This document shows, in pieces, positions 12,210-24,929 of a stretch of DNA of 64,000 bases; within the stretch, counting starts at the first letter, position 1; each line of letters begins with the position of its first letter. The stretch comes from Dysidea avara. Lineage: Eukaryota > Porifera > Demospongiae > Dictyoceratida > Dysideidae. Below the pieces are notes generated by a model that saw only the letters and a program-made list of their open reading frames with translations, was not told the origin of the DNA and made no database searches. Where the stretch lies: contig NC_089274.1 of assembly GCF_963678975.1 (NCBI RefSeq), positions 8,090,143 to 8,154,142 of the forward strand, in the 5' to 3' direction. Both the position numbers and the translations under genes were made by a program.

Positions 12210-14165
12210 TAGTGTTCTTTATAACTCTTTCACAAAGATTTCTGAAATAATGTTGAAGATGCACACAATTACGCATACAACTACTGTTGTAAATTACGCT
12301 ACTCTTGAAAATTAATACCTTATAGCTAACTATATAACAGATCTAGGTACGGATAAACTCAGGGGAAGTATCATCATTTCAATGCATATAAAAATTGTAA
12401 TACAGATATTTACACTATCCGTATCCTGCAGCTGGTCTTTCAGTTTCAGTATAAGGCTGGTAGTTTATACAGGAGCATGTATGGATTATTAATCAACTGG
12501 TTTAAAGCATTTTTTTTAACCTTACATTTTTGGTTATTAATTTTATTTAATTAAAAGTATACCTCCCCTAGCAGCATACTCTTTGCATACTTGCATAAAG
12601 TTAGGCTGAAACGATGGATGACTCATTGTAATGCATGACTTATACTGATATGTAATTCTATTATAGCTAGATAATAATAGACCGGTATGTCACTGACCTG
12701 TTTGCAATAGAATAGACTCAAATAAGCACATTTCTTCAAGCAAGAGTTCATAATAATTATAGCATATAGTAAGACCCTCTTCTAATATCATGAACTCTTG
12801 TATGACATTTAATGTAACTTTGTTTACTCTTTCTATATATGCAAATATGCATGTTTTGATTTACATACATGGATATATAGACTCAATCAATATCATACAT
12901 GAAGTGATACAAGCAATCAGTGAAACGATTGTTTTATTAGGAAGTTTAAGCTAAAATACATAATGGCACAGATCCCAGATTATCCCCAGACACGTATGGA
13001 CTCTTCTATAATTATAACCATTAATTTCTTTAACAGGTATATTATAATAATAATTGTATATAGACCATAATTATAATAGTACAGTTTGTATAACAATGCA
13101 TTATAGTTTGCAACTACTGTGGCCGTGCTTGCAACAGCACACGTAAAGAGTTATAGGTTATAAAGCTATATAATTATATATATAGGCAGCAATAAACCCA
13201 TGCATGCATGGTTACTACAATATACAATTACACACTCAGTGTTGCAATATTGTGTTTAAGATACATATGAAAAATGAAGTTCACCATCAATAACAATATA
13301 ATATATATAGTAAAGATCTGCCAACAGCTTCAGAATGCATGCATTATAATGCATAATATCTTATGATAAAATAATACCATATTCACTTAAGTGATTACAT
13401 TAAGGTTATAAGCATATGTACTATACACTCTGCATATTATATAGTTACAGTGCGTGATATACTTGTACACAGTACATGCTATTGAACTTGCAATCACTCT
13501 TATAAAACACACATAATATTATCTGCCCACATTGTTGTTCCAGTATATTGCAACATAAGAGATCTATTATATTTGAAACAGTACAACTACGGCATGTATT
13601 GGATTAATGTGCATCAACATAAATACACTTTTTATTACATGTACACTGCATATTATGTACACACAGAATGCTTAAATATGCAACATTGTAACTGCTGTAT
13701 TGCTGTTTGATGCAGTGCTGCTGTATATAAGAGTCCCTTTCGATGTCTCCTTAGAATGACCTGTTAGTTATATTTAATGGCATACTCATCTGCACTGTAT
13801 ATAAACTATAGCTTATCTATGTAACAAGCATCGATGGCCTGCATCACTAAACTGTTGAAATCCCATCATGTCACAATATTTTTTAATCTATTAAATAAAA
13901 TCATGTGGGTCATAAACATTCACCACCATGAATATAAACTTGCAGTTACTACATATGAACACAATACATGTACAGACATACATGCACAGTACAGGACATA
14001 TTATTTAAAATTGGACTTTCAAAACGGAAACATCACACAGGATTTTAAAATTATGAGTTGTCTAAATTATATGTGCAGCCCGTTGGGTTAACTAGCTACT
14101 TTTCTCTGTACTGTAACTATGTTACAACAATGGTTACATAGTATCTAGTAATCATGCATTAAAAC
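12210..14165. other. AT-rich intergenic DNA, nothing recognised
   Basis: The sequence is very AT-rich, with many TATATA and TATAATTA words. Open frames are short, lack known motifs and have no plausible splice chain. I see no RNA gene. Confidence 0.5.
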
Positions 14166-14169
14166 CAAA

Positions 14170-15004
14170 ACACCTACTCGGGGAATTGGAAGCAGTGGAA
14201 ATGGAAACTGGAAACAGAAAATAGAAACCAGAAAAGGTCAAATCTTCATTACATGTATACACTAGGGTAAACCCATTGCTTAGTTGCCACCTCTCAAAGA
14301 CCACCTCGTTACAAAGACCATCTCTGTACAAAGACCACATTTTAATTAGGTATCAAAGATGCCAAAAGGCATACTTAATTACCTATAATAACCACCTCTT
14401 TACAAAAACTGAATGTAATAATGAATTTGTACAATTACATATATTCATCATGATCCCAACCCATTACTGTAGCCAGGTATACTCCAGGACCTTTACTATA
14501 ATGTGTAAAATATGTACGCCCCAGAAAATTAATGGTGTATCTCCTCTTTATGACCCCATGGTAAGGTCAATATTATCCTCCATATTTTGGTCTGATCAGA
14601 CCATCTGTACCATAAATCAGTTTGTAATGGATATTCTCATAAAGTGTTGTAAACTATAACTGTATCAAAGAAAATGCAGTCTCAAAAGATGACCATAAGT
14701 ACCTATCATTTTCTAGGTGTGTTAGTGAACAAGTCATACAATACATTTTTGTAGCTTAGCTATGAAATCTTAAGAAGTGGTCTTTGTAAAGAGGTGGTTA
14801 TTGTAAGGAGGTAGTCACTGTAATGTTCTAATTATAGTGTGCCTTTGTCATATTGTGACCTTGTACAGAGGTGGTTTTTGTAATGAGGCGGTCTTTGGGA
14901 GGTGGACACTAAGTAAGTGTTTTACCCTAATATACATGTCATGAAGATTTGACTTTTTCTCTTTTCCATTTCCATTGCATACAGTTTATTCTTCCCCTGG
15001 GTGA
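14170..15004. mobile_element. TIR element with ~130-bp inverted ends
   Basis: The left end (about 14190-14330) contains GGAAATGGAAACTGG, TCAAATCTTCATTACATG, AGGGTAAA and repeated CAAAGACCACCTC words. The right end (about 14850-14980) holds the reverse complement of each in order. Between them are more AAAGACCACCTC-like words in both orientations. There is no transposase frame. Exact ends are uncertain by about 20 bp. Confidence 0.65.
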
Positions 15005-15836
15005 AATGGTAACAAACAAGGACATGAAACTAACTAGTAACCTAATTTCTAGTTAGCTAACTTTTACAAAAAGTAAGTTGCATGGGATATAAGAAATTAG
15101 TTAATATTTCTACCCCATATACCAAGTTTTTACTTCTGGAATCAATATTTTTTTCACAAAAGTTTCAGGTTATATGTATGCCAGCCAATTTTACTTGGTA
15201 AACAAATGGCACATATACTTGCTGATGACTGTCTTACACATCCTAAAATGGAAATAAAGTCTATCTGCTTCAGTTTATGAGAAGTGCCTCCATGCAGATA
15301 ATATCATATACATCAGACTAGTTAGTCCAAAAGATAATATGTTTTAATTCTTGAGTATATACATTTCTCACAGAGTTTGGGATAGCAAGATAACTAGTCT
15401 ATTGTGGCCACGTGTACACAACTACTGTGGAGTTGTGTTCGCAACTGTAGTCACACCAACTCAGCATTTGCTTTTGTAATGAAACTCAGTACTTGTCATG
15501 CAGATCTTATAACATGCAAATATAAAATTTTTGGATGTATATATATACCCATTCACTTGACTGGACTTTTGGATTACTGGACTAATACTGGGCTGGATTA
15601 CTAGAATAGACTACTGGACTCACGTTAAGTTTGCTCAAGTACCTTCTCAACTATTATGCATCATTAGCATGCATGTACACCACATTCTCAGTCTTGCATA
15701 TTAGAGGTACATACAAACTGTGGTCTTGTCTATTCAACAGTACGAGTGCATAATTAAGAGTTTGAACTCACTAAATGTACATAGTTTTTCACTGATATGT
15801 ACAGCCTTACCCGCAAGCCTATCAGATAGAGTGAGC

Positions 15837-15838
<2 letters not shown>

Positions 15839-15928
<90 letters not shown>

Positions 15929-15968
15929 ATGTGTGTGTGTGTGTGTGTGCATGCGTGTGCATGTGTGT
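15839..15968. repeat. (GT)n microsatellite, ~125 bp
   Basis: A nearly pure GT run, broken only by a few CA/GC changes near the 3' end. Long Val-Cys or Thr-His open frames across it are artefacts of the repeat. It lies directly upstream of a SINE. Confidence 0.95.
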
Positions 15969-15971
15969 ATT

Positions 15972-16370
15972 ACCAGGCCAAGTGGCTAGAGCATCAGCTT
16001 GGTGAAAATTAAGGTTCTAGGTTTGATGCCTGGTTACACCAATTGATATTTTGGCATTTCCTTGAGCAAGAAATTTTACTCACATTACTCCAGTCTACTC
16101 AGCTGTTCAATGGGGACTTGGTGGCCTGGTGTCACTGGGGAAGCAGCTCACCCAGCTGTAACATCAATGGGTATCTGGTAAACTGGGGAAGTAAATGCCA
16201 ACTATCCATGTATCACATAGTGGGTGAAAGTCCATATGGGACTTAAGGCGCCCATACCTTCACCTGCGAGACATGGTACAACCTTCTACAGGTTACTAGT
16301 CCTGTGAAAGTCTTTGAGATACGTGTAGGTAGTGCATCAAAACTGTTTTATGGGATGTTTGGGCTTGACT
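15972..16370 (+). mobile_element. tRNA-derived SINE
   Basis: The head resembles a pol III tRNA promoter: an A-box-like CCAAGTGGCTAGAGC near 15977 and a B-box-like GGTTTGATGCC near 16018, about 30 bp apart. It is not a tRNA gene, because there is no matching acceptor stem. A non-tRNA body of about 300 bp follows, starting with a TTGAGCAAGAAATTTTACTC block. A related head fragment occurs on the minus strand at 34141-34205. Confidence 0.65.
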
Positions 16371-16632
16371 GCACCTACCTATGTACCAGTATACCATCCA
16401 TACCTGATAAATTTCTGAAAAATGCTTTTTGTTTTCTAGCTTGAAATTACAACCTATTACATATGATTTTCATGATACCAACATTTGTATAAAGCTACAA
16501 TATTGTGTAATTATACTGGTTATTGGTACATCAATGATTACAATTTGTGCAAAAAGATTGAAGGTATAAATGTTGGAGTATGTTGTGCAAGAAAAACTGG
16601 AAAATATTTTATAACATAAACATGTTTCTTAT

Positions 16633-17700
16633 TGTTTTTATTATTATTTGTTAATTGGTATAAGGAAGACAAAGTCTTATAAAAACCAATCTCAAATACA
16701 TCTAAATAAAATCAAACCGGCGGTCATATAAAAATACATCTACTTTAGTCTTAAAGATTAGTACATTAGGTGCAGATACAATTTCGTGGGGTAAGGTGTT
16801 CCAATCATTGACGATTCTCTGTGAAAAACTATGACCTCTAATAGCAGTATTGAAGCGATTTTTGTAAAGTTTGAGTCCATTTGATCGGGTGGGGTTGGTA
16901 TTAACAGTAAAAAAATAGTCTTTGTCCACAGATACTAAATTGTTCAGGATTTTGTAAGTCATAATCAGATCCATTCTGGTTCGACGGTAAAGTAAGCTGG
17001 GTAGATTAAGTTCTTGGAGTCTTTCAGAGTATGTCAAATTATAGAAGGAGGATATAAGTTTTGTGGCTCTTCTTTGAACTGCTTCTAATTTACGGATGTT
17101 TTTCATAAGATGAGGGTTCCAGACAGTTGACGCATAGTCCAAAATTGGGTGAACAAGAGTAACGTATAATAATCTTATTGTGTTGGCATCCCTGGAGGCA
17201 AAGGTACGTTTAATAATTCCCAATACCCTGTTAGCTTTCATTACAATTTGATTAACATGAGATGTAAAATTCAAATCTTTATCAAATACTACACCCTGAT
17301 CTTTTTCCTCCACAACCATGGAGATCATATTTGCTTCATTTTCGGATGGGAAATAATACTCTGTGTTTGGTGAAGAATGTCCAATTGTGCTGTAGTGACA
17401 TTTAGGAAGGTTAAGGAAGGATAGCCATGTGTCACACCATTGCAAAGCGGAATCAATGTCTTCTTGCAGAATGGAGGAATCTTCAGATGAGCAGATGGGG
17501 CGATAAAGTTTTGTGTCGTCAGCAAAGATACCCAAATAGCTTTGTATACAGTCAGGTAAGTCGTTGACATATATAATAAATAAGATGGGACCGAGCACAC
17601 TACCCTGCGGGACACCACTAATGACAGTAGACCACTCAGAGAGTGCTCCACGAACAACTACTCGTTGCTTCCTGTTTGATAAAAACTTGCACAACAAAAG
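16633..17700 (-). mobile_element. 5'-truncated LINE, reverse transcriptase C-terminal part
   Basis: An open frame of 331 residues (17697 to 16702) contains the RT motifs VPQGSVLGPILF and FADDTKLY, then the thumb/connection part with RRATKLISS and the typical C-terminal WNTLPHEIV. This is the layout of CR1/L2/Rex-type non-LTR retrotransposons. The N-terminal RT, endonuclease and ORF1 are missing (5' truncation near 17700). The sense 3' end has an AATAATAATAAAA-like tail at about 16633-16650. The frame is still open over its whole remaining length, which suggests a recent insertion. Confidence 0.85.
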
Positions 17701-17844
17701 CTAAGCAAAAGTAAGCAATGGCACTATAATATGGTGTAGTATAACATTGCAATAAAGATTGTTCAAAGCTTCCTCTTTTTCATGGTCCATTCATATGCTA
17801 AGGGATACTTTGAGAACTAAATGTCCAGACTCCGGATTTTACAG

Positions 17845-17936
17845 GTGTCCACATATCTATTATTAACAGGTTTCACTGCTAATTGATACTCAAACAAAAA
17901 AATGATTTGTTTCGTGGAAACCTGTTAATGTGGACA
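17845..17936. repeat. Short inverted repeat with GTCCACAT / ATGTGGAC ends
   Basis: GTGTCCACAT and ATTAACAGGTTTCAC on the left pair with GTGGAAACCTGTTAAT and GTGGAC on the right, around a 38-bp loop. Probably a small MITE or the core of one. Confidence 0.45.
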
Positions 17937-18334
17937 GTTGGGAGGCCCCAACTTCATTCGTAAAGTGATCTGAAAAACCAGTACATTTAATTATCAGGAT
18001 ACTTTGTGCTATATCACTCGTGAGCTTGGGGAGAGTGATGTATTAAAGACTAGTACTACTTTGACAGTGATGTACACAGCAAGCATTAATTTTGTGCATG
18101 GCAAGTCACTTAAACACCTGATTTAAACTAGCCAATGGTCTGCTATGATGTAAATTTACTGTACTTATCATTAGACATGAAAGACAGGTTCATGCTTGTG
18201 GGTACATTCTACCTGTTTGTGTATAATACAGTATATCGATTTTAGGTGGTTTCTAAATGTTCTAAGGCAAATAGTCTGGATGTTTCATTGTTCGGATACA
18301 GCACTTTTCTTAATGTGAATGACCAAATAATATA

Positions 18335-18560
18335 CTGTATACATACAAATTTTTGAGGTACAGTATGTAATTTTCGGGATCGATGAATTTCAGGATTTTC
18401 GTGGTTTTATTTTTGAGGATCAGTCATTTCTCACTGAGGTTATCTATTAGAAAGCATAGAGCTAACCTTAATAATTGTTAATTTTCAGGATGAAAATGTT
18501 GCGGAAAGCAACTGCAAAATCCATGAAAATTACGTCCCTTGAAAATTTGTATGTGTACGG
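18335..18560. mobile_element. Tc1/mariner-like MITE
   Basis: The left end CTGTATACATACAAATTTT and the right end, read inward, CCGTACACATACAAATTTTC are inverted copies flanked by TA on both sides (18333-18334 and 18561-18562). Internal words GTAATTTTC and GAAAATTAC extend the pairing. It is 226 bp with no coding capacity. Confidence 0.55.
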
Positions 18561-18562
18561 TA

Positions 18563-19798
18563 ACCACGGAATGTACAGTTCTGTTAATTCATCCTCCAAT
18601 ACGCAACCCCAAATATATGGCATATGGCACATGATCACAAATGATGACAACCAAGTTAACTTTAACTGTTTAGTCACTTAGGCCAGGTGTGCAAACCTGG
18701 AGCTGTTGGAACCACAATTACAACAAAAGCAAGGCTAGGAAATTCCCTCGTCTACAAATTCACAAAAGGGGTACTGATATTAGCCACATCACCAACAGAT
18801 GTTGTGTTATCAGGCCCACAATAAGGATTTCAGCAGCATGCACACACTCACTGAAAGCAAACTTATTTTTGCTGACTAGAAAAACAAAAGTGTAGGAGCC
18901 GCTACTGTACACATGCAGAATCATAGCCATGGTTACCTATTTATGTTAACAGTTTTGATTCATCCCACAGCTGCAGGGTATCATGTATGTTTTTACATTT
19001 GCTGTTGGTAGTAAAAAGCATATAGCATGGTTGCTGCTTATTGAATAACTTCTGCGCTGCTCACAATCATCGGCAGCATATAGTATGTTTAACATCATCA
19101 GCTACTGGCTGATAGAAGTATCATGTGTGACAGGTGTCATAAGTTGAGTAACAAATATTGTTCTTAGTATAATACGTCCTTACTAGCAACATACTGTAGA
19201 CAGTTATTTATACTGATTATATAACAAATGACTGAATGGCATTAGATAATAGAGCTGAACTTTAATTTGCTTCTAGCACAGCAGGATTCAAGAACACTTT
19301 CTGACATAGTATCACTGCTCTTTAAGGTATTTGGGCACATCTATGATAAGTTGCACTTGTTATGTCAGTTATATTTGAAATGGTCAAGTCATCTGACCAC
19401 TACACATGCAGGCCTCCTTTCAGGTTCCCTGGTCGAGTTGGTTTAATATTATTTTAGACAACATCATAGCTCATTTTGAGGTTTACTAAATCACTTAGTC
19501 ACCTACACATGTCCACTTAGTCACATGCATGCCCTCAAGCAATTTTGTACATGATAAACAATTACAACCACAAAGACAAACTGCTAATCTAGTAGTCCTT
19601 CGGTAGCACCGTTATACTGCACTTGGGATGATAGTCTTTGAAGTTACTAAATTACTTTGTTCTCCCTTGGTCTTGGTGCCTAACTATTAGTAATAAGTAC
19701 ACTCTAATACTGTTCTTTTCACCATGTATTATTAGTAACAAACTGTGTAGCCCAATGATGATTCATTTTCAAGTTGTCCACTTGCATTGCAAATGCAT
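18563..19798. other. Intergenic DNA, no gene seen
   Basis: Only short open frames without recognised motifs. There is no splice chain, RNA gene or clear repeat that I can support. Confidence 0.4.
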
Positions 19799-20252
19799 CA
19801 AGGGAGTGCCACTCAGATTGTAGATCTGTGACCGTGGTCAAACTCTAAAGTTAACGGTCAAGGCTATAAAATAGTGGGTCAATGATCAATGAAATAGAGT
19901 TTTAGACCCAAACTATACGTAACTGGAATCAAGTTTATGGAATTATACATAGCTCACAAGATGTAAGGATCTCCAAGAAGATGTTTCAAAGTTTAAGCAT
20001 CAGCAGTCATTTCACTGTGATTACAAAGATGCTTTTCTCACAGTTGTTGGTAGCACACACCAAGAAGTTGTTATACTATGCTACAAAGGCAGGGCATACA
20101 AAATTATAAAATAAACAGTGGTCAAGAAACAATTAAGCCCCAGGTCAAACACAATAAGCACTGCAAGTCACAAGTCAATGAGAAACTTTGCTTGGTCAAG
20201 ACTTTGACCGTGGTTGCAGATCTATAGCACTTCTCTACATGACACCCCCTTG
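19799..20252. mobile_element. MITE family with CAAGGG termini, copy 1
   Basis: It begins CAAGGGAGTGCC and ends GACACCCCCTTG. The inverted ends extend inward through TAGATCTG...GACCG. It is flanked by the five-base direct repeat TGCAT (19794-19798 and 20253-20257). The same architecture is seen at 30340-30609. The interior carries several GGTCA words in both orientations. Confidence 0.7.
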
Positions 20253-21095
20253 TGCATCTAGCATGCTAGAAATGCAGGTCACATCAATATTAAATATACA
20301 GCAAGCTAGAAATTCTATACAGATTACATGGCACAATGGACTGTTAACATAATTTGGAAGATCATGGATATTAATTTACATGGCATAAGCTCTCTATTTC
20401 AAGCAAGGAATATGACTCCTACTCATTACCAGGGTCTATAGGACGTATAGAAACTTTTGAAGGAAATGTCCACTTGTAGAAAATGTCAGACGTAGGGCTG
20501 GGACTGCAATACTCACAAAATTTCAATATATAATAAATTATCAACAATCCTTTCCGTGCTACAATACCACTTTAGAATCACCTCTCTGGACTCCTTAAAT
20601 TGAATAACGTGCTACTAGCTATATATACTTACTATGTTCTTGTACAAGTAATTTTATTTGTATATGTGACTGTACCCCAGATGCAAAAAAAAGGCACGTG
20701 GGCACAAACTACACACCATCACACAACAGGTCATATCTTATTACTGGAATAGAATAATATGTATAATGTTAAGAGTGATGAAATTACAAAAATGTAGGCC
20801 AATATACGTGCCCACATATCCTGTTTTCACACACATCACCATCTTCAAAAGGTATATGCTACATACGGGGTATAATATTTACTATTAATATCCACTCTGA
20901 CCACACACTTTAGTCTATGCAACTTTGCAATCATACTGTAGATATAGTTGTCTATGGTTGTTTATTGATGTAACTACAGAATTACATGTAAACACAATGA
21001 CTAATTTTGAAAGCGAAAAATTTATAATTTCATTTGTATACAAAATAATAAGGTTTCAGTAGCTTGTACCCAATTCTGAATGGAAGGGTTTTAAG

Positions 21096-21412
21096 CAGCA
21101 GTGGAGGAAGTAGTTGATATGAGGGGGGGCTGGGCTGACCCAGACTTATTTCTATAGTTTGGTAAAGTGAGACCAAAAAAAAAAAAAAAAAAAAAAAGGT
21201 CGCAACCAACTGACAAGAGCTTTCCACCTCACCAGCTACCATTTCTAGCTGATAAACTACATAAAAATCCTTACATATAGTGACTGCCCTATTAGAGTAT
21301 CTCGATCTTTATCACGGTTTTCAGCCCCACTCCAAGAAAGATAATTTCGGTGTGATATCATTCTGAGGGGGAGCTTCAGCCCCCTAGCCCCCCCTCCCTT
21401 TCCGCTGCCCAT
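21096..21412. mobile_element. hAT-like MITE with A-run and dispersed motif
   Basis: The element is flanked by the direct repeat GGTTTTAAG (21087-21095 and 21413-21421), an 8-9-bp duplication typical of hAT elements. The ends are imperfect inverted repeats (GCAGTGGAGGAAG against GCAGCGGAAAGGGA). Inside are an A-run of about 26 (21174-21199), a G-rich block mirrored by a C-rich block, and the dispersed motif TGACTGCCCTATTAGAG at 21281. Confidence 0.65.
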
Positions 21413-21839
21413 GGTTTTAAGTTAGTAAGGTCTGAAAGTTTAGTACTAGAGTCTAAATGCTAATGCAAAATGATTGTGAGCCATCCCCTCCAACCAATGC
21501 ATGGGCAAAAGCAACCTTCTCCTTCCCTTTGTGGAGGAGTCATATATCTTTTAATTGATTCAGAATTGCTAAACTTTCTCAGGCCAACATCAAGTGATCA
21601 CTTAAGAAGTACACTGTATCCATATTATGACCATTTATTACAAACTCACTCAAGTCAAATGAGCTGCTACACAGGCTTTCAGTAGTAGGTCCCTAGGGGG
21701 ATAGTGAATAATAATAAATAAATAAAACTGTTACCCAGCGCCTATTTGTGCCCCTCCCCTTTCCACTCATGGATCTTTCAATAGTTTAAATCAAAGTGCC
21801 TCAAAATGTATCGGAAGCAATCTGAGAAAGTCTAAAATA

Positions 21840-22110
21840 CAAAAATCTCCTGGAGCAACGTGTACCTGAGAATGCATCTAAAATGCAAAAATCGCCTGGA
21901 GTGGCAAGTTATTCTCAGATACTTGAGAATGTACCGGGAGCAACAAAACACAGCGGCATGTTATTCTCAGGTACCTGAGGATGCACCAAAAGCTTTTCAA
22001 GAGTCTAAAATACAAAAATTTCTGGTGAGCATGTCCCCAGACCTAAACACCATGTGTGTACATGGTAAGCACACGGATCTTTACACTACTGCCCTCCCCC
22101 CCCCCCCTGA
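21840..22110. repeat. Degenerate tandem repeat plus C-run
   Basis: Three or four diverged units share CTCAGGTACCTGAGAATGCA and TCTAAAATACAAAAAT(C/T) words. A run of about 16 C lies at 22091-22106. No gene is apparent. Confidence 0.4.
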
Positions 22111-22610
22111 CTAGATGAAGGCCTGCTATGGAAGATACTTGTTTGTGTACAAGGTACAGTTACAATAGCTAATCTCATGTACAAATTTAAGAGTGCTGCA
22201 ACTCACAGCTGAGTGACACTACAATGTATTGTGTAGTCTGATCTTCATCCTAGGTCGAAGTCAATGTCAAAATAATTTTTGTAGTAGCTCAAAGGATAAC
22301 TATCAAGTACATATGCATTAGATATACAATGTGAATGTGAGTTTTATGAGAATTCGGCTAATTAAGAGTTAGCTAAGCGTTCTTTTAATGTCAAGGCCTA
22401 TTTTGCAGTTTGACCAAGAATGAAGATCATAGACATAGTATACAGTACCACCCCCTTGTATATACAACTAACGGTCAGCAATTCCGCAGTACTCTTAAAT
22501 ACACAACCACATACTGATTGCAGCATTGTAACACTGCAGGGAACTTACTGGTCATGAAGATAATGTACTAATCCTTGGTGCACCGAGGATTGAATCAGTA
22601 CATAGAAATT

Positions 22611-23105
22611 ATGCACCTATCAATGCTTTGCCCCACTACTATGAACACGAACAGAGGTAGGGGAATCAACTGCCAACCTCGTCCCAGGTAGTGGGCATTT
22701 AATGACAGCTGATATCTTGTCGAGCTTTAACACCCTCAGTCTTTACTTTCTAACACTGAGATTTATCCTTGGCTTTCTCGCATTAAGTTCTATCTCTTTC
22801 GGCAAGGCTCACGTGCTGTCTACTAGATCATGTGCAAAAGCAAGCTGTTAAAAGATATGTTGAAAGATATGTTGAGTGATGTAGTTCTAAGCCGAGCATG
22901 AAGACCGAAAATTGCTTTAGTGGTAGCTACGCCATTTGGTATTAAAATGAGACTGAGTTGTGGGCCATTTTCCATGCTGAATCCCCACTTATCCCCAGTG
23001 AAAGAGTAGGTAGTGGAGATCAGAACTTTTAATGTTCAGATCTCCACTTATCCTCCACCTCTGCCCATGTTCATAGTAGTGGAGAAAACATTGATAAGTA
23101 CATCA
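22611..23105. mobile_element. Element with ~48-bp inverted arms
   Basis: The left arm (22611-22665) contains CCCACTACTATGAACA and the right arm (23050-23105) contains TGTTCATAGTAGTGG. The flanking TATCAATG/CATTGATA and CAGAGGT/ACCTCTG also pair. Exact termini and target duplication are not clear. Confidence 0.45.
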
Positions 23106-23218
23106 TCTCCAAAATGAAAGCCTATTCAAGTCCTGACTCACCACTATTTAGTTATGCACAAACCTCAGAACTGAGGATGTCAAGTACATCAAAATACATG
23201 ACACATCATGCATATGCT

Positions 23219-23315
23219 CAAGGCTGGCCCATTTAGCCTGTAGCTAGCTATACCACTCAGTGCTATAAGTCTAGCGACTCCAGTAAGTCTAGCGACTCCA
23301 GTAAGTCTATGGAAC
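23219..23315 (+). repeat. Copy A of a duplicated segment with 18-bp tandem units
   Basis: TCAAGGCTGGCCCATTTAGC, the following 35 bases, and two units of GTCTAGCGACTCCAGTAA match 25208-25352 almost exactly. Copy B has five units. Copy A then runs straight into a LINE 3' end. Confidence 0.7.
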
Positions 23316-23460
23316 CAACTCCCTGCTGATGTAATTAATTCCTCTACCCCTAATGAGTTTTGTAATAACTTAAGTAACTTTTATGATCACACCTGTGCGT
23401 TATAATCTTTTGATTGCTGCACAGTAATAAATATAATAATATAATAATATGCATGACTGA
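23316..23460 (+). mobile_element. LINE 3' end fragment
   Basis: The plus strand reads WNQLPADVINSSTPNEFCNN and on to a stop. This is the conserved C-terminal WN.LP..V motif of CR1/L2-type LINE polymerases, also visible in the 16.7-kb LINE. An AATAATATAATAATA-like tail follows. Confidence 0.65.
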
Positions 23461-23949
23461 TTGAATAAGCTCCAAGTTTCATTTTTATAGCACACCGGTG
23501 TCACAGTGATATATGTTTCCCAGGGTAACGTGTTTCCCGCACACATATCCCTAGGGATCCGTGTTTCCCCGCACACATATCACTAGGGATCCGTGTTTCC
23601 CACTAAAAGCTGTCAGTGATATGTGTTTCCCGTAGCGATTTTTTAAATATTTCACCGCACACACATATTCCTAGGGATTCGTGTTTCCCCGCACATATAT
23701 CACCAGGGATCCGTGTTTCCCACTAAGATATAGCCATCGTGCAGTAACTCCAAGATCCTATATGGCCAGTTGCAAACAGTACGCGATCCAACCATTCAGT
23801 AGATATTATTGCTATCTAGCTAATAGACACCCATGCATGCATATTGCATGCAGCTGTATATAGCTATAGTTAGCTAACTAGCTATATAGCTACTATATAA
23901 GCTATACAATAATTATACTATAGCTAGCTATACTAATAATGATAACTAT

Positions 23950-24630
23950 AATAGTCATTTAAAATAAACTTTGTTGCTCTTCTCTGGACCTGCTCAATAA
24001 GTGTGATGTCCTTGACAGGGGCGGATCTAGGATTTATAAAAGGGGGGGGGGGGGGGGGCTAACTCAAGGTACTAATCTCTTGGGTAGAGAGCATGCTCAT
24101 GCCCCCCAGGAAATTTTGAAAAATAAATGTTAAAATACTGCAATTTGGAGACATTCCCACATAAAATTCATAATATTTTCTGCCTGTAGATTATATATAC
24201 TGCCTTTAGATTATAACAGAACCAACTATATGCTTCCAGTGAATGTTCTATTAGAGTAGTTAGCTGACTGCTCTATTAAAGTATCTCGATCTTGTACACC
24301 TCCAGGTCCTTGTTGCATAAACTTTAGCATATAAATCCACTGATAATACCTTGGAAAGATGTTAATAAGGTGGTTTTATATTATTGGTGATCATATAATT
24401 ATGCTAAGACAAAATTTCATTATAATTCTCAGCATCATATTGATCAAGTAAAGCTATAAATATGAAGGGGGGGCTTCAGCCCCCAAAGCTCCCCCCTTGA
24501 ATCCGCCCCTGCTTGATATGGTTATAGGTTTCCAAATCACTGAACAGCATATAACTTGCGGTCTCACTAAGGAAATATACAAAGTTCTTTTGGCTGTCAC
24601 TGTTTGATGCTTGCTATCCTATGCTAACAC
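23950..24630 (-). mobile_element. LINE reverse transcriptase fragment interrupted by a MITE
   Basis: On the minus strand, 24630-24512 encodes RTLYISLVRPQVICCSVIW and on to KPITIS. 24015-23950 continues DITLIEQVQRRATKFI. Both belong to the C-terminal part of a CR1/L2-like polymerase. Removing the MITE and one copy of its five-base duplication restores a continuous LINE reading, so the MITE inserted later. Confidence 0.7.
24016..24511. mobile_element. MITE with CAGGGGCGGATC termini and 5-bp target duplication
   Basis: It starts CAGGGGCGGATCTAGG and ends GAATCCGCCCCTG. The direct repeat CTTGA flanks it (24011-24015 and 24512-24516), and the interrupted LINE frame independently confirms the duplication. 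G-run and C-run blocks lie near the ends. The dispersed motif occurs twice inside (24246-24259, 24265-24295). It belongs with 27570-28354 to one superfamily with five-base duplications. Confidence 0.8.
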
Positions 24631-24929
24631 TACGTAGCTACGTAGCACATGACTTTATAAAGGGGAAACATATTACCCGGGGAAACACATATCACTGTGA
24701 CTTGTAGGTCGCTAGCGAGTTAGTGATATGTGTGCGGGGAAACACGGATCCCTAGGGATAAGTGTGCGGGAAACACGTTACCCGGGGAAACATATATCAC
24801 TGTGACACCGGTCTGGCGATTATTTCACTCACCAGAACTCAAGCAGAGAACTTAAGCAGAGAACTTAAGCAGAGAACTTGGTGGCTATCCAGTCAGGAAC
24901 GTATTTAATCAGTTATTAGTGCTGACATC

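Larger units (their letters stand above)
23494..24812. mobile_element. TIR element with GTTTCCC subterminal repeats, hosting a LINE piece and a MITE
   Basis: The ends are inverted copies for about 90 bp: ACCGGTGTCACAGTGATAT at the left and its complement ending at 24812. The left arm contains several units of a ~30-bp repeat (CACACATATCCCTAGGGATC plus CGTGTTTCCCCG), and the right arm holds complementary units. Between the arms lies an antisense LINE fragment that is itself split by the MITE at 24016-24511. No transposase was seen and no clear target duplication. Confidence 0.6.

Noticed and set aside
15734-15989. Val-Cys and Thr-His rich open frames
   Set aside because: They are translations of the GT microsatellite.
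15977-16040. tRNA gene
   Set aside because: A- and B-box-like words are present but no acceptor stem forms, and a long SINE body follows. The same applies to 28570-28657 (minus) and 34141-34205 (minus).
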